A stretch of 64,000 nucleotides of DNA from Lawsonibacter faecis (GTDB lineage: Bacteria > Bacillota > Clostridia > Oscillospirales > Oscillospiraceae), in contig NZ_JACOPQ010000002.1 in NCBI RefSeq assembly GCF_014287675.1, forward strand, positions 124,001-188,000. The letters are read 5' to 3'. This document shows, piece after piece, positions 8,557 through 15,583 of this stretch (position 1 is the stretch's first letter; each line of letters begins with the position of its first letter). The translations under genes were made by a program, and so were the position numbers. The notes beneath the pieces are model-generated. The model was given only the letters and a program-made list of their open reading frames with translations. It had not been told where the DNA came from and ran no database searches.

Positions 8557-8943
8557 TTACAGCGGCCTTCTTCCGCATATCAGCCGCTCCGCGGCGAAGA
8601 TGAGCGCGCCGCCGGCCAGATAGCAGAGGATATCCTTCCAGTCGAAAACGCTTCCCAGCACAATACGCAAAAGGCGGTTCTTCCCAAGCCCAAGCCGCTC
8701 CACAAGGCGAAAATACTGGGAAAACTCGACCAGAACCGCAAACAGTGTGACATAGAGGGGCAAAAGCGGCGCGCCCCGGGGCAGAAACACCCGCACAAGC
8801 GCGTAAACCACCGCCACAACCAGCACGTCCCCCAGGTAGGGGCGGACGAAATCGTCGTGGACGAAGAGGGCGATGAGCACCTCCACCGCCAGCAGGGCGG
8901 CAAAGAGGGCCCCGTAACAGATGCGCGCGCACTGGTTCTTCAT
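8557..8943 (-). CDS. DUF2809 family membrane protein
   Basis: 128 residues with four hydrophobic segments and the DUF2809 hallmarks 'YLGDVLVVAVVYALVRVF' and 'FAVLVEFSQYFRLVERLGLGKNRLLRIVLGSVFDWKDILCYLAG'-type C-terminal half. Small integral membrane protein of unknown function. The start at 8943 lies 5 bp after the MATE stop; its ribosome site GGTGGAG is inside the end of the MATE gene, so the two are coupled. A longer reading upstream overlaps MATE and is not used. Confidence 0.82.
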   Translation of the reverse strand: MKNQCARICYGALFAALLAVEVLIALFVHDDFVRPYLGDVLVVAVVYALVRVFLPRGAPLLPLYVTLFAVLVEFSQYFRLVERLGLGKNRLLRIVLGSVFDWKDILCYLAGGALIFAAERLICGRRPL

Positions 8944-8948
8944 ACCGG

Positions 8949-10337
8949 CTACTCCACCCGGATCGTCTGCCCGGCCACCACGCATTTATCCTTCCAGCGG
9001 CCCCGGAGATAGACCACCCCGGTGATGGCGAAGCCCACCAGCCACCCGATGAGGTAGGACCAGTAGAGATTGCCCGGCGCGCCGGGGAACATCCAGGCCA
9101 GCAGATAGGCCGCCGGGACCCGGGCGCCCCAGAGGGCGATGATGGAGGAGATCATGGGCACCACCGTGCTGCCCGCGCCCCGCAGGACGCTGTTGAGGGT
9201 GAACTGGGCGGCCAGGACGAACATGGGGCTGAGCACCCGGACGAGGTAGTCCTCCCCCGCCAGCACCACCGCCGGGTCCTGGTTGAAGAGCATCAGCAGC
9301 TCTCGGCGCAGGGGCACCACGACGGCGCTGATGGCCGCGCAGACCGCCACGCTGAGGACCAGGGCGCTTCGGGTGCCGTGCTTCACCCGGTCCAGCCGCC
9401 CGGCGCCCACGTTCTGCCCCACGAAGGTGGTGACCGCCACGGCGAAGGACTGAATGGGCATGAAGGCGAAGGAGTCGATTTTGTTGGCGGCGGCGAATCC
9501 GGCGGCGAAGTCGGACCCGAAGCCGTTGATCAGGGCCTGCATCAGAATGATGGCCACGGAGAACTGGCACTGCTGGACGCCGGAGGGCACGCCCAGGCGG
9601 ACGAGCTGCCGGAGCAGGTCCCGGTCCACCTTAAAACTGAAGATACGGATATGGATGTAGCTGTACTTGCGGTTGATGTAGGCCACGCCGAAAATCCAGG
9701 AGCAGAACTGGGCGATGATGGTGGCGAAGGCCACGCCGAACACCCCCCAGGAGAAGACCAGCACAAATACCAGGTCCAGGATGATGTTGATGACGCAGGC
9801 GACGGCCAGGAAGATCAGCGGGGTCTTGCTGTCCCCCAGGCCCTGCATGATGCCGGTGTTCACGTTATAGCCGAAGGTGCCGATGAGCCCCGCGAAGACC
9901 ACCAGGCAGTAGACCCGGGCGTCCTCAAAGGCCTCGGCGGGCACGTTGGTGAGGCGGAGCATGGGGACCGTCACCAGAAGGCCCAGCAGGGTCAGGGGCA
10001 GGATGACGATTATCATGCCCGCGCAGATGGTGTTGACCGTGCGGCTCACCTGCTCCCGGTCCCCGGCGCCGATGTACTGGGCGATCATGATGGTGGCGCC
10101 CATGCTCAGGCCGATGAAGAGGGAGGAGAGCAGGAACACGATGGGAAAGCCCACGCTGACGGCGGTCAGCGCGTCCTTGCCCACGAAATTGCCCACCACC
10201 ATGGAGTCCACCATGTTGTACATCTGCTGCAGGACGTTTCCCAGCAGCAGCGGCAGCGAAAAGGTCGCCAGCAGCCCCAGGGGCCTGCCCTGGGTCATGT
10301 CGATGGAGCCGTGCTCCCTCCTTTGAATCGTACTCAA
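8949..10337 (-). CDS. MATE family efflux transporter
   Basis: 462 residues with 12 predicted membrane segments in two repeated bundles; 'IDMTQGRPLGLLATFSLPLL' at the start, 'GLGDSKTPLIFL' in the first half and 'VLRGAGSTVVPMISSI' in the second are typical of the MATE/NorM-DinF superfamily. Probably a cation-coupled drug or metabolite exporter; the substrate cannot be told. The frame begins with a TTG at 10337 preceded by AAAGAGGG; the next in-frame ATG (10298) would remove only residues before the conserved region. Confidence 0.9.
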   Translation of the reverse strand: MSTIQRREHGSIDMTQGRPLGLLATFSLPLLLGNVLQQMYNMVDSMVVGNFVGKDALTAVSVGFPIVFLLSSLFIGLSMGATIMIAQYIGAGDREQVSRTVNTICAGMIIVILPLTLLGLLVTVPMLRLTNVPAEAFEDARVYCLVVFAGLIGTFGYNVNTGIMQGLGDSKTPLIFLAVACVINIILDLVFVLVFSWGVFGVAFATIIAQFCSWIFGVAYINRKYSYIHIRIFSFKVDRDLLRQLVRLGVPSGVQQCQFSVAIILMQALINGFGSDFAAGFAAANKIDSFAFMPIQSFAVAVTTFVGQNVGAGRLDRVKHGTRSALVLSVAVCAAISAVVVPLRRELLMLFNQDPAVVLAGEDYLVRVLSPMFVLAAQFTLNSVLRGAGSTVVPMISSIIALWGARVPAAYLLAWMFPGAPGNLYWSYLIGWLVGFAITGVVYLRGRWKDKCVVAGQTIRVE

Positions 10338-10412
10338 AAAATCCCTCTTTCCTCTTCCCTGTCTCTCTGTCTGCCGGAGCTGTGCGGGAGCGGGCGGCGC
10401 GGCGAACCGTCC

Positions 10413-11204
10413 CTACAGGCCGGAGGCGGTCCGCTCTTTATGCCGGTTGTAGGTGATGCGCAGGCCGTCCAGGACCAGGCGGCTGTCCACAATGTCGATC
10501 ATGGGCGTGTTCTGGGCCACCATCCGGGAGAGGCCGCCGGTGGCGACCACCTTGACCGCGTCCCCGTAGCCCATCTCCGCCTTGGCACGGCGGATCAGAT
10601 ACTCCATGGAGCCGATATAGCCCCCCACGGCGCCGGCCTGTATCTGGCTGACTGCTGTACAGCCCAATACCTTGTCAGGCATGGCAAGCTCAACATTGGG
10701 CAGGTTGGCCGTCTTCTGAAACAGGGCCTCGGTGGAGATGCGCACGCCGGCGGTGATGCAGCCGCCCATATACGCCCCGCCCTCGCTCAGGGCGTCCACG
10801 GTGGTGGCGGTACCGAAGTCCAGCACCACCAGGGGCGCGCCGTATTTCTCAATGGCGGCCACGCAGGCCATCGCCCGGTCGGCGCCCAGACGCTCGTCGC
10901 CGGGCACGCCGTAGGGCAGGCCGGGGTCCACCCCGTCGTCCACCACGAGGGGGATTTTGTCAAAGTACTTGATGACCGCGTTGGTGAGGGAATGCATCAC
11001 CGGCGGGGCGACGGAGGCGATGATCACGTCCTCCACGGCGATGCTCTCCAAACCGAAGCGGCGGAAATACTCGCAGGCCAGCAGCCCGATCTCGTCCGAC
11101 GTGCGGTTCACGTCGGTTTTGAGGCGGAAGCTGCCCAGCAGCTCCTCCCCGTTGAATATGCCAAACACCATATTGGTGTTGCCCACATCGATGACGACCA
11201 GCAT
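10413..11204 (-). CDS. coaX: Type III pantothenate kinase
   Basis: 263 residues, usual length. First step of coenzyme A synthesis, ATP-dependent phosphorylation of pantothenate. ASKHA-fold motifs: MLVVIDVGNTNMVFGIF (phosphate 1), 'GVPGDERLGADRAMACVAA' (substrate site), 'VVLDFGTATTVDAL' (phosphate 2) and 'GGCITAGVRISTEALFQKTANLP'. The start codon shares one base with the stop of yfcE (TGATG), so translation is coupled. Confidence 0.95.
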   Translation of the reverse strand: MLVVIDVGNTNMVFGIFNGEELLGSFRLKTDVNRTSDEIGLLACEYFRRFGLESIAVEDVIIASVAPPVMHSLTNAVIKYFDKIPLVVDDGVDPGLPYGVPGDERLGADRAMACVAAIEKYGAPLVVLDFGTATTVDALSEGGAYMGGCITAGVRISTEALFQKTANLPNVELAMPDKVLGCTAVSQIQAGAVGGYIGSMEYLIRRAKAEMGYGDAVKVVATGGLSRMVAQNTPMIDIVDSRLVLDGLRITYNRHKERTASGL

Positions 11205-11686
11205 CAGCCCATCCTCCCGTCATTCAGCTCCGCCGTGCGGCAGTACGTCTTTCCCTCCGTGAGGGAGATTACCCCGTAGGTGGGGCGGAACCCGCCCCGG
11301 CAGGAGCCGGGGTTTAAAATCCAGAGCCCGTCGTAAAAGTCGCAGAGGGGCTCGTGGGTGTGGCCGAAGAGCAGAATATCCGCCCCCGCCTCCCGGGCGG
11401 CCAGCACCGCCGTGCCGATGCCCGCCTTCACGCTGTAGATATGGCCGTGGGTCATCAGAATCCGGCGGCCCTCCGCCTCCAGGAGCTTTTTGACGCTCAG
11501 CTCCATAGAATAGTCACAGTTGCCCGGCACCATATCCAGGGGAATTTCCGGAAACCGCCCGGCCAGGGACACGGCGTCCCGCACCATGTCGCCCAGGTGG
11601 AGAATGCGGTCGGGCCGCTCCCGCTCCACCGCCGCGCACATATTTGACGTATTCCCGTGGGAATCGGAAAAAACCAATAGCTTCAT
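11204..11686 (-). CDS. YfcE/MJ0936-type metallophosphodiesterase
   Basis: 160 residues starting MKLLVFSDSHGNTSNM. Calcineurin-like phosphoesterase of the compact YfcE class: DSHG (metal 1), LHLGDMVRD, VPGNCDY, LMTHGH, FGHTHEP. Substrates of this class are phosphodiesters such as cyclic or bis-pNPP-like compounds; the natural one is unknown. A longer in-frame extension upstream lacks a ribosome site and runs through the promoter at 11715-11743, so the short start is used. First gene of yfcE-coaX. Confidence 0.88.
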   Translation of the reverse strand: MKLLVFSDSHGNTSNMCAAVERERPDRILHLGDMVRDAVSLAGRFPEIPLDMVPGNCDYSMELSVKKLLEAEGRRILMTHGHIYSVKAGIGTAVLAAREAGADILLFGHTHEPLCDFYDGLWILNPGSCRGGFRPTYGVISLTEGKTYCRTAELNDGRMG

Positions 11687-11714
11687 TTTGCGCACCTTAT
11701 TTCCTGTCGGCCAT

Positions 11715-11743
11715 ATAATGAGATTGAAGAAACACACATACAA
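11715..11743 (-). promoter_or_regulatory. Sigma-A-like promoter of yfcE-coaX
   Basis: Minus strand TTGTAT (11738-11743), 17-bp spacer, CATTAT (11715-11720). On the plus strand a TATAAT at 11714-11719 overlaps it and may serve the next gene, though no good -35 is visible for it. Confidence 0.6.
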
Positions 11744-11762
11744 TGCTATGGAGGTATTCGCT

Positions 11763-12056
11763 ATGCAGACTCCGAAATCCAATCTGGATGCCCTGATGAA
11801 AACGCCCCAGGGGGCCGTCATCGCCAAGCACAAGGACGAAATAATGGGCCTGATGCAGTCCAGCGACGCCCAGAAGCTCATGGAGATGCTCAACAAGAGC
11901 GCCGGCGGCGGCCTCAAGGGCGCGGCCGACGCGGCGATGAAGGGGGACACCTCCCAGCTCATGGATCTCATGGGCAGGGTGATGAGCAGCAAGGAGGGCG
12001 CCGAGGTGGTGGGCCGCATCAACAAGGCCGTGCCCAAGGACGCGAATCAGAAATAG
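11763..12056 (+). CDS. Uncharacterised small protein, gene 1 of a trio
   Basis: 97 residues, MQTPKSNLDALMKTPQGAV..., Met-rich and helical, with 'QKLMEMLNKSAGGGLKGAADAAMKGD' in the middle. No signal peptide, membrane segment or known domain. GGAGGT (11750-11755) is 7 nt before the ATG, which decides the start. First of three consecutive plus-strand genes (11763-13046) that seem to form a unit. I do not recognise a function. Confidence 0.75.
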   Translation: MQTPKSNLDALMKTPQGAVIAKHKDEIMGLMQSSDAQKLMEMLNKSAGGGLKGAADAAMKGDTSQLMDLMGRVMSSKEGAEVVGRINKAVPKDANQK

Positions 12057-12163
12057 GAACGGGCGCGGCAGCCGGGGCCGGCCGGGACGGGCAGGCGCCC
12101 GCCGGCCACCCCCTATCGCTTACTGCCTGTTAAAGATTTCCTCAGCAAAAGGAGGCGAGGGCC

Positions 12164-12712
12164 GTGGCCGAGCTGGAAGAAAAGTTGAACGCCATCCTGG
12201 GCAATCCAGAGGCCATGGGACAGATTGTCTCCATCGCCAAGGCCCTCACCGGCGAAAACGGCGCCGGTGCGCCGGCGTCCGCGGACGCGCCCGGGGAGCC
12301 GCAGCCGGAATACATACCCGTGGAGACCGCTCCTGCGGCTGAAGCGGTTCCCGGAGCGCCCCAGGCAGCGCCGGCGGAGAGCGCCGCTCAGCCGGACTGG
12401 GGGGCCATTATGTCCCTCCTGTCCGGCCTGTCGGGCGGCAGCCAGAGCGCGCAGCCCGGCCCGGCGGCCTCCAGCCCCCTGGGGGCCCTGGGCGATTTGG
12501 ACCCCAGACTCATCCAGACCGCCGTGACCCTATTTTCCGAGTACAGCGCCACCGATGATCGGAAGATCGCCCTGCTGGCGGCGCTGAAGCCCTTTTTGAA
12601 GGAAGAGCGCTACGCCAAAATGGACCGGGCCATTCAAATCGCCAAGCTCTCGCGGGTGATCCGCGTGGCCTTCCAGCTCTTCAAAAAGGAGGGGCAAGAT
12701 GGCGATGTATAA
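12164..12712 (+). CDS. Uncharacterised protein, gene 2 of the trio
   Basis: 182 residues starting at GTG (MAELEEKLNAILGNPEAMGQIVS), with AAGGAGG 9 nt upstream. The N-terminal helix is followed by an Ala/Pro-rich low-complexity linker (residues about 35-110) and a C-terminal helical domain (IQTAVTLFSEYSATDDRKIALLAALKPFLKEERYAKMDRAIQIAKLSRV-type). Similar 'NPEAM' helical proteins are common in Oscillospiraceae but uncharacterised. The last 14 nt overlap gene 3. Confidence 0.75.
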   Translation: MAELEEKLNAILGNPEAMGQIVSIAKALTGENGAGAPASADAPGEPQPEYIPVETAPAAEAVPGAPQAAPAESAAQPDWGAIMSLLSGLSGGSQSAQPGPAASSPLGALGDLDPRLIQTAVTLFSEYSATDDRKIALLAALKPFLKEERYAKMDRAIQIAKLSRVIRVAFQLFKKEGQDGDV

Positions 12713-13046
12713 CCGTTATATCCCCGCCGAAGGGGGCTATACCCGGATTGTGGAGGAGGACGCGCCCCCCTTCCACCCGCCGGAGGACCATCCCGGCCCC
12801 CACGCGGAGCCGGAGCGCCGGGAGCCGAAACCGGACTTCACCCCCCCGGAGCCGGAACAGGCGCCGGAGGCCCCCGCTGAAAAAAAGCCCGGCGGCATCT
12901 CCTCCCTGCTCAAGGGGCTGAAGCTGGACGATTTGGACACCGGGGACATTCTGCTCCTTCTCATCATCCTGTTTCTCTTCCTGGACGGGGACGATATTGA
13001 GCTGATTATTACGCTGGGGCTTCTGCTCGTGCTGGGGCTGGACTGA
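12699..13046 (+). CDS. Uncharacterised membrane protein, gene 3 of the trio
   Basis: 115 residues: an N-terminal MYNRYIPAEGGYTR motif, a Pro/Glu-rich linker (residues 20-65), then a hydrophobic C-terminus where LLLLIILFLFL and LIITLGLLLVLGL flank an acidic DGDDIE turn, probably a membrane hairpin. The ATG at 12699 follows AGGAGGGG; the gene overlaps gene 2 by 14 nt. The N-terminal motif and the acid-broken hydrophobic tail recur in Clostridia in my recollection, without a known role. Confidence 0.75.
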   Translation: MAMYNRYIPAEGGYTRIVEEDAPPFHPPEDHPGPHAEPERREPKPDFTPPEPEQAPEAPAEKKPGGISSLLKGLKLDDLDTGDILLLLIILFLFLDGDDIELIITLGLLLVLGLD

Positions 13047-13125
13047 GGGGGACGGTAAAAGGGAAAACGCCGACCGGTCAGGGAGCCAAGGGCCGGCCCG
13101 CGGGGAGGCGTTTCAACTTCTGCCT

Positions 13126-13902
13126 TCAGCTTTTGATCTCGTGCAGCACGGAGCCGTCCGGCAGGGCGAAGCTCACGCCGGGGGGAACCGGCATCTCCAC
13201 CTGCTCTGCGGTCATGGTGAGGACCGCCTCCTCCCCCTTCATGGTCTCGGCCGCCACCAGAAGCCCGCTGGACACCGAGACCCAGTACCGCTCCCGGTTG
13301 CCCACCTCGTTCTCAGCCACCTCCACATAGATGCAGGAGGAGCCGTTTTTCTCCTCATAGCCCGTGGCGGTGATGGACTTGGCGTCCAGGCCCAGCACGT
13401 CCTCATAGGTGGGGATGCGCTGGGCCAGATTGGCGTCCCGATCCCCCACGTCCCACTCGTTCCAGGTGCGGTCGCCCTCAAACCATCGATACCCCCTGCC
13501 GCCGCCCACAACGGTGTACTCCACCACGCCGTTGGGCCAGGTAGATTCCACCTTGGTCCAGCCGTGGTCCACCCACACCCTGCTCACGGTCTCCCCCAGC
13601 GTCCCGTCCCCCCGGGCGGTGCCCACGGTGATGGTGCGGTAGTAGCTCTCCGGCTGGAGCGGGACCATGGTGCGGATCACGTCCTGCACGGTCTGGGGCG
13701 TCACATCCACCCGGACATAGCGGCCGGTATCGTCGGGCTGGTCCTCCCCGCCGGGGGACTCCACAGGGCCGGCGGAGGGGTCGGGCAGAGAAATCTCCGG
13801 CGTGCCCGGCGCGAAGAGGTTCAGGCCAAAGCTGGAGAAGACGGCCGCCACAATCACGATTGCGATGAGCACGACAAAAAGCGTACGGTTTTTACCCTCC
13901 AT
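13126..13902 (-). CDS. Membrane-anchored extracytoplasmic protein, possibly LolA/MucB-like
   Basis: 258 residues. One N-terminal transmembrane anchor (FVVLIAIVIVAAVFSSFGL), a Pro/Asp-rich linker, then a beta-rich domain: 'YYRTITVGTARGDG', 'VSRVWVDHGWTKVESTWPNGVVEYTVV', 'RYWVSVSSGLLVAAET'. Strand order and the 'ryWvs..sgLllaae' ending resemble LolA/RseB-type lipoprotein-binding folds, a tentative reading. ATG follows GGAGG. It lies downstream of a repeat-rich intergenic region and converges with the small-gene trio; the 79 bp between them hold an imperfect hairpin. Confidence 0.7.
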   Translation of the reverse strand: MEGKNRTLFVVLIAIVIVAAVFSSFGLNLFAPGTPEISLPDPSAGPVESPGGEDQPDDTGRYVRVDVTPQTVQDVIRTMVPLQPESYYRTITVGTARGDGTLGETVSRVWVDHGWTKVESTWPNGVVEYTVVGGGRGYRWFEGDRTWNEWDVGDRDANLAQRIPTYEDVLGLDAKSITATGYEEKNGSSCIYVEVAENEVGNRERYWVSVSSGLLVAAETMKGEEAVLTMTAEQVEMPVPPGVSFALPDGSVLHEIKS

Positions 13903-13983
13903 GGCCGATACCTCCTTTGGGCGTTGGGTTGGTGGGGACAGACGGTACGCGGGGCGCCTGCCGATTGATGTCCTCTACAAGAC

Positions 13984-14005
13984 AGACCGCCGGAAACGGC
14001 GGTCT
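13984..14005. repeat. GAAA-loop hairpin, left copy
   Basis: Arms AGACCGCCG and CGGCGGTCT around GAAA. An identical hairpin is at 14221-14242, 237 bp away, so the pair brackets the palindrome and dispersed repeat in this 532-bp gene-free region (13903-14434). Confidence 0.8.
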
Positions 14006-14009
14006 CAGG

Positions 14010-14043
14010 CTGTCGGAAAAGTCCCATGGGACTTTTCCGACAG
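14010..14043. repeat. 34-bp perfect palindrome
   Basis: Arms CTGTCGGAAAAGTCCC and GGGACTTTTCCGACAG around AT. Same 16-2-16 design as the palindrome at 29210-29243, with related sequence. Position between wecB and the 13126 gene allows a role as a transcription stop or RNA stabiliser. Confidence 0.8.
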
Positions 14044-14047
14044 AAAA

Positions 14048-14220
14048 CTGCATGACGGATAAGGGCTCGATTTCTTGGGTAAAAGTCACCCCATCCGTCA
14101 TAAGAAGTGTCATTTTTAAGGCGCATGTCCCAAGAAATAACGAATCTTCATTTAACCGCGCCGTCCGCGGACAGCGCAGCTCTGCGAGGCTTGCTCTGCG
14201 GAGGTTTTTTCGAGAGGCTG
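14048..14220 (+). repeat. Dispersed intergenic repeat, copy 1
   Basis: About 173 bp clearly similar to the reverse complement of 54688-54859 and partly to 20141-20217. Shared landmarks in order: GCATGAC, GGGCTCGATT, CCCCATCCGTCAT, CATGTCC, GAAATAACG, TTCATTT, GCCGTCCGCGGAC, GCTCTGCGAGGCTTG. Inside are inverted repeats (ATGACGGAT/ATCCGTCAT and the CCGTCCGCGGAC palindrome). No convincing ORF; no ribosome sites. Confidence 0.8.
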
Positions 14221-14247
14221 AGACCGCCGGAAACGGCGGTCTCAGCC
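14216..14247. repeat. GAAA-loop hairpin, right copy (extended)
   Basis: Contains the same 22 nt as 13984-14005 and is extended to a 14-bp stem by flanking GGCTG and CAGCC. Confidence 0.8.
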
Positions 14248-14255
14248 TGCATTTA

Positions 14256-14304
14256 AAACGCCTCCGGCGGGTCGCTGCGCAATCCGAACCTCCACTCAAT
14301 GGCG
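14256..14304. repeat. Duplicate of the 3' end of wecB
   Basis: 49 nt matching 14444-14492 (the last coding part of wecB) with two mismatches, 188 bp outside the gene. The rest of the stretch up to 14434 holds a CCGGGGCAA/TTGCCCCGG hairpin and a TTTTGGCCC/GGGCCAAAA hairpin, probably the wecB terminator area. Confidence 0.85.
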
Positions 14305-14434
14305 CGGGAGCGCGCTCACGCGGGGACCCCCTGTTATTTCATCTGCCGGGGCAACTGAATTGCCCCGGCATCAAGGTTTTGGCCCGCGGGCCAAAACGCT
14401 TGGCGCCGACGCCATCCGGACAGCCTCACGGATT

Positions 14435-15583
14435 TTACGCTCCAAACTCCTCCGGCGGGTCGCTGCGCAATCCAAACCTCCACTCAATGGCGTCGGCGAT
14501 GCGGCGGCAGGCGAAGCCGTCGCCGTAGGGGTTTACCGCGCGGGCCATGGCGGCATAGGCGGAGGGGTCCTCCAGAAGGGCGGAGGCCAGGGCGAAGATA
14601 TCCTCTTCCCCGGTGCCGGCTATCTTCACCGTGCCCGCCTCCACCGCCTCGGGCCGCTCGGTCTCCCGCCGGAGGACCAGCACGGGCCGCCCAAGGGCGG
14701 GCGCCTCCTCCTGGAGGCCGCCGGAGTCGGTCATGACCAGATAGCAACGGGCCATCAGGTTGTGCATCTCATCGGCGGAGAGGGGATCGATGAGGTGGAT
14801 GCGGCCGTGGCCCGAGAGGTGCTTCCCGGCCGCCTCCCGCACCACGGGGGAGAGATGGACGGGATAGACCAGCTCCACATCGGGGAAGGCGTCGGCGATG
14901 CGGCGCAGGGCGGTCATGATATTCGCCATGGGCGCCCCGTAATTCTCCCGCCGGTGGCAGGTGACAAGGACAATTTTCCGGCCCGTATAATCCAGCTCAT
15001 TGAGGAGCCCGGTTGCAAAGTGATAATCCTTTACAACCGTTGTCTTCAATGCGTCGATGACGGTATTGCCCGTGACGAACACGCCGTCGGCGATGCCCTC
15101 CCGCTCCAGGTTGGCCCGGTTGGCCGCCGTGGGGCAGAAATGGAGGTCCGCAATATCCCCCACCAGCTTGCGGTTCATCTCCTCCGGGTAGGGGGAGTAC
15201 TTGTCCCAGGTGCGCAGGCCCGCCTCCACATGGCCCACTGCGGTCTGCTGGTAGAAGGCCGCCAGTGCGCCGGCGAAGGTGGTGGAGGTGTCCCCGTGGA
15301 CCAGCACCAGGTCGGGCCCGGCCTCCTGGAAGACCTTTTCCAGGCCCAGCAGGCACTTGGTGGTGATGGTGGACAGAGTCTGGCGGGGCTCCATGATGTT
15401 CAGGTCGAAATCGGGCTTGATGCCGAAGATATCCAGCACCGAGTCCAGCATCTCCCGGTGCTGGGCGGTGACGCAGCAGAGGGACTCCAGGGTCTCCCTG
15501 CCCTCCAGCTCCTTCACCAGGGGGGCCATCTTGATGGCCTCGGGCCGGGTGCCGAAGATGGTCATAACGCGCACGCGCTTCAT
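14435..15583 (-). CDS. wecB: UDP-N-acetylglucosamine 2-epimerase (non-hydrolysing)
   Basis: 382 residues (also called mnaA in Gram-positives). Interconverts UDP-GlcNAc and UDP-ManNAc for cell-wall glycopolymers. Hallmarks: MTIFGTRPEAIKMAPLV at the N-terminus, 'CVTAQHREMLDSVLDIFGI', 'LVLVHGDTSTTFAGALAAFY', 'GHVEAGLRTWDKYSPYPEEMNR', 'VTCHRRENYG', 'VMTDSGGLQEEAPALGRPVLVLR'. The ATG follows AAGGAGGACG and overlaps the tagO stop as ATGA. The 3' end is partly duplicated in the adjoining intergenic DNA. Confidence 0.95.
   Translation of the reverse strand: MKRVRVMTIFGTRPEAIKMAPLVKELEGRETLESLCCVTAQHREMLDSVLDIFGIKPDFDLNIMEPRQTLSTITTKCLLGLEKVFQEAGPDLVLVHGDTSTTFAGALAAFYQQTAVGHVEAGLRTWDKYSPYPEEMNRKLVGDIADLHFCPTAANRANLEREGIADGVFVTGNTVIDALKTTVVKDYHFATGLLNELDYTGRKIVLVTCHRRENYGAPMANIMTALRRIADAFPDVELVYPVHLSPVVREAAGKHLSGHGRIHLIDPLSADEMHNLMARCYLVMTDSGGLQEEAPALGRPVLVLRRETERPEAVEAGTVKIAGTGEEDIFALASALLEDPSAYAAMARAVNPYGDGFACRRIADAIEWRFGLRSDPPEEFGA

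Noticed and set aside
9378..11279. A 633-codon plus-strand open frame across MATE and coaX
   Set aside because: Lies antisense to two well-supported genes and to the terminator-like spacer between them; compositional artefact.
13903..14434. Short coding genes in the repeat-rich interval
   Set aside because: Several frames are open on both strands, but they run through palindromes shared with other loci, have no ribosome sites, and the copies are not conserved as protein.
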